Notes under the pieces: generated by a model
Told to the model about the DNA's origin: nothing
The model's input: only the letters and a program-made list of their open reading frames with translations
The model's database searches: none
Program-made: the position numbers and the translations under genes
Shown here: in pieces, positions 63,921-64,000 of the stretch
Numbering within the stretch: the first letter of the stretch is position 1
How the letters are laid out: every line of letters starts with the position of its first letter
Source: Hyphomicrobiales bacterium
GTDB taxonomy: Bacteria; Pseudomonadota; Alphaproteobacteria; Rhizobiales; Rhizobiaceae
DNA: 64,000 nucleotides
Direction: 5' to 3'
NCBI GenBank assembly: GCA_900474095.1
Contig: UCOA01000109.1
Coordinates: 30,431 to 94,430 of the forward strand

Positions 63921-63997
63921 GCGGGTGTAGCTCAGTCGGTTAGAGTGCCGGCCTGTCACGCCGGAGGTCGCGGGTTCGAGCCCCGTCACTCGCGCCA
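63921..63997 (+). tRNA. tRNA-Asp (GTC anticodon), copy 2
   Basis: Identical to the copy at 63796-63872, 48 bp after it and probably on the same transcript. CCA is encoded and ends three bases before the window edge. Confidence 0.95.
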
Positions 63998-64000
63998 TTT

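Overview
The window reads as chromosomal DNA of a member of the Rhizobiaceae (Rhizobium/Agrobacterium type). The evidence is the high-GC codon use, the gene neighbourhoods (clpP-clpX-lon-hupB, the rplM-rpsI pair, a heme A synthase gene of COX15 type), several small families typical of alpha-proteobacteria (DUF1515, DUF2842) and a composite intergenic palindrome of rhizobial type beside a tRNA-Pro gene.

Region 1 (1-11.8 kb) is the right part of a siphovirus-like prophage: tape measure, two minor tail proteins, an NlpC/P60-like protein and a J-like tip protein, in the order seen in lambda and in gene transfer agents. Tail-fibre genes with a pyocin-knob-like receptor-binding protein follow, then a lysis block (CHAP endolysin, holin candidate, DUF1515 protein).

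Region 2 (11.8-19.7 kb) lies between the lysis genes and the 3' side of tRNA-Pro(GGG). It is AT-richer in places and looks like cargo: an HExxH metallopeptidase with a small partner, a stand-alone LigD-type DNA ligase, a three-gene cassette led by a TIGR04255 protein, and a lipoprotein/M23-peptidase pair. No integrase is visible, so the other end of the element should lie to the left. This is the best place to look for an undescribed system.

Region 3 (19.9-30.2 kb) is a polysaccharide export cluster: export lipoprotein, two GT4 glycosyltransferases, an initiating sugar-phosphate transferase, a Wzy-like polymerase, a divergent chain-length protein lacking a P-loop, and a CelD-like acyltransferase. 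The gene set and the position a few tens of genes from lon resemble the unipolar polysaccharide (upp) locus. No flippase is encoded here.

Region 4 (30.3-47.9 kb) is core metabolism: phosphoesterase, DUF2842, ctaA, argC, agmatinase-like speB, phhA with a divergent Lrp regulator, rpsI/rplM with a structured leader, a thioesterase, an enoyl-CoA hydratase-like protein, a YefM/YoeB toxin-antitoxin pair, a DMT exporter, O-acetylhomoserine sulfhydrylase, a class III cyclase, a P450 and a nuclease/phospholipase D pair.

Region 5 (48-64 kb) holds protein quality control (clpP, clpX, lon), HU, a phytase-like exported protein, a MarR repressor with a perfect palindrome, an SbcD/YhaN-like DNA repair pair, small proteins, and tRNA-Val plus two identical tRNA-Asp genes.
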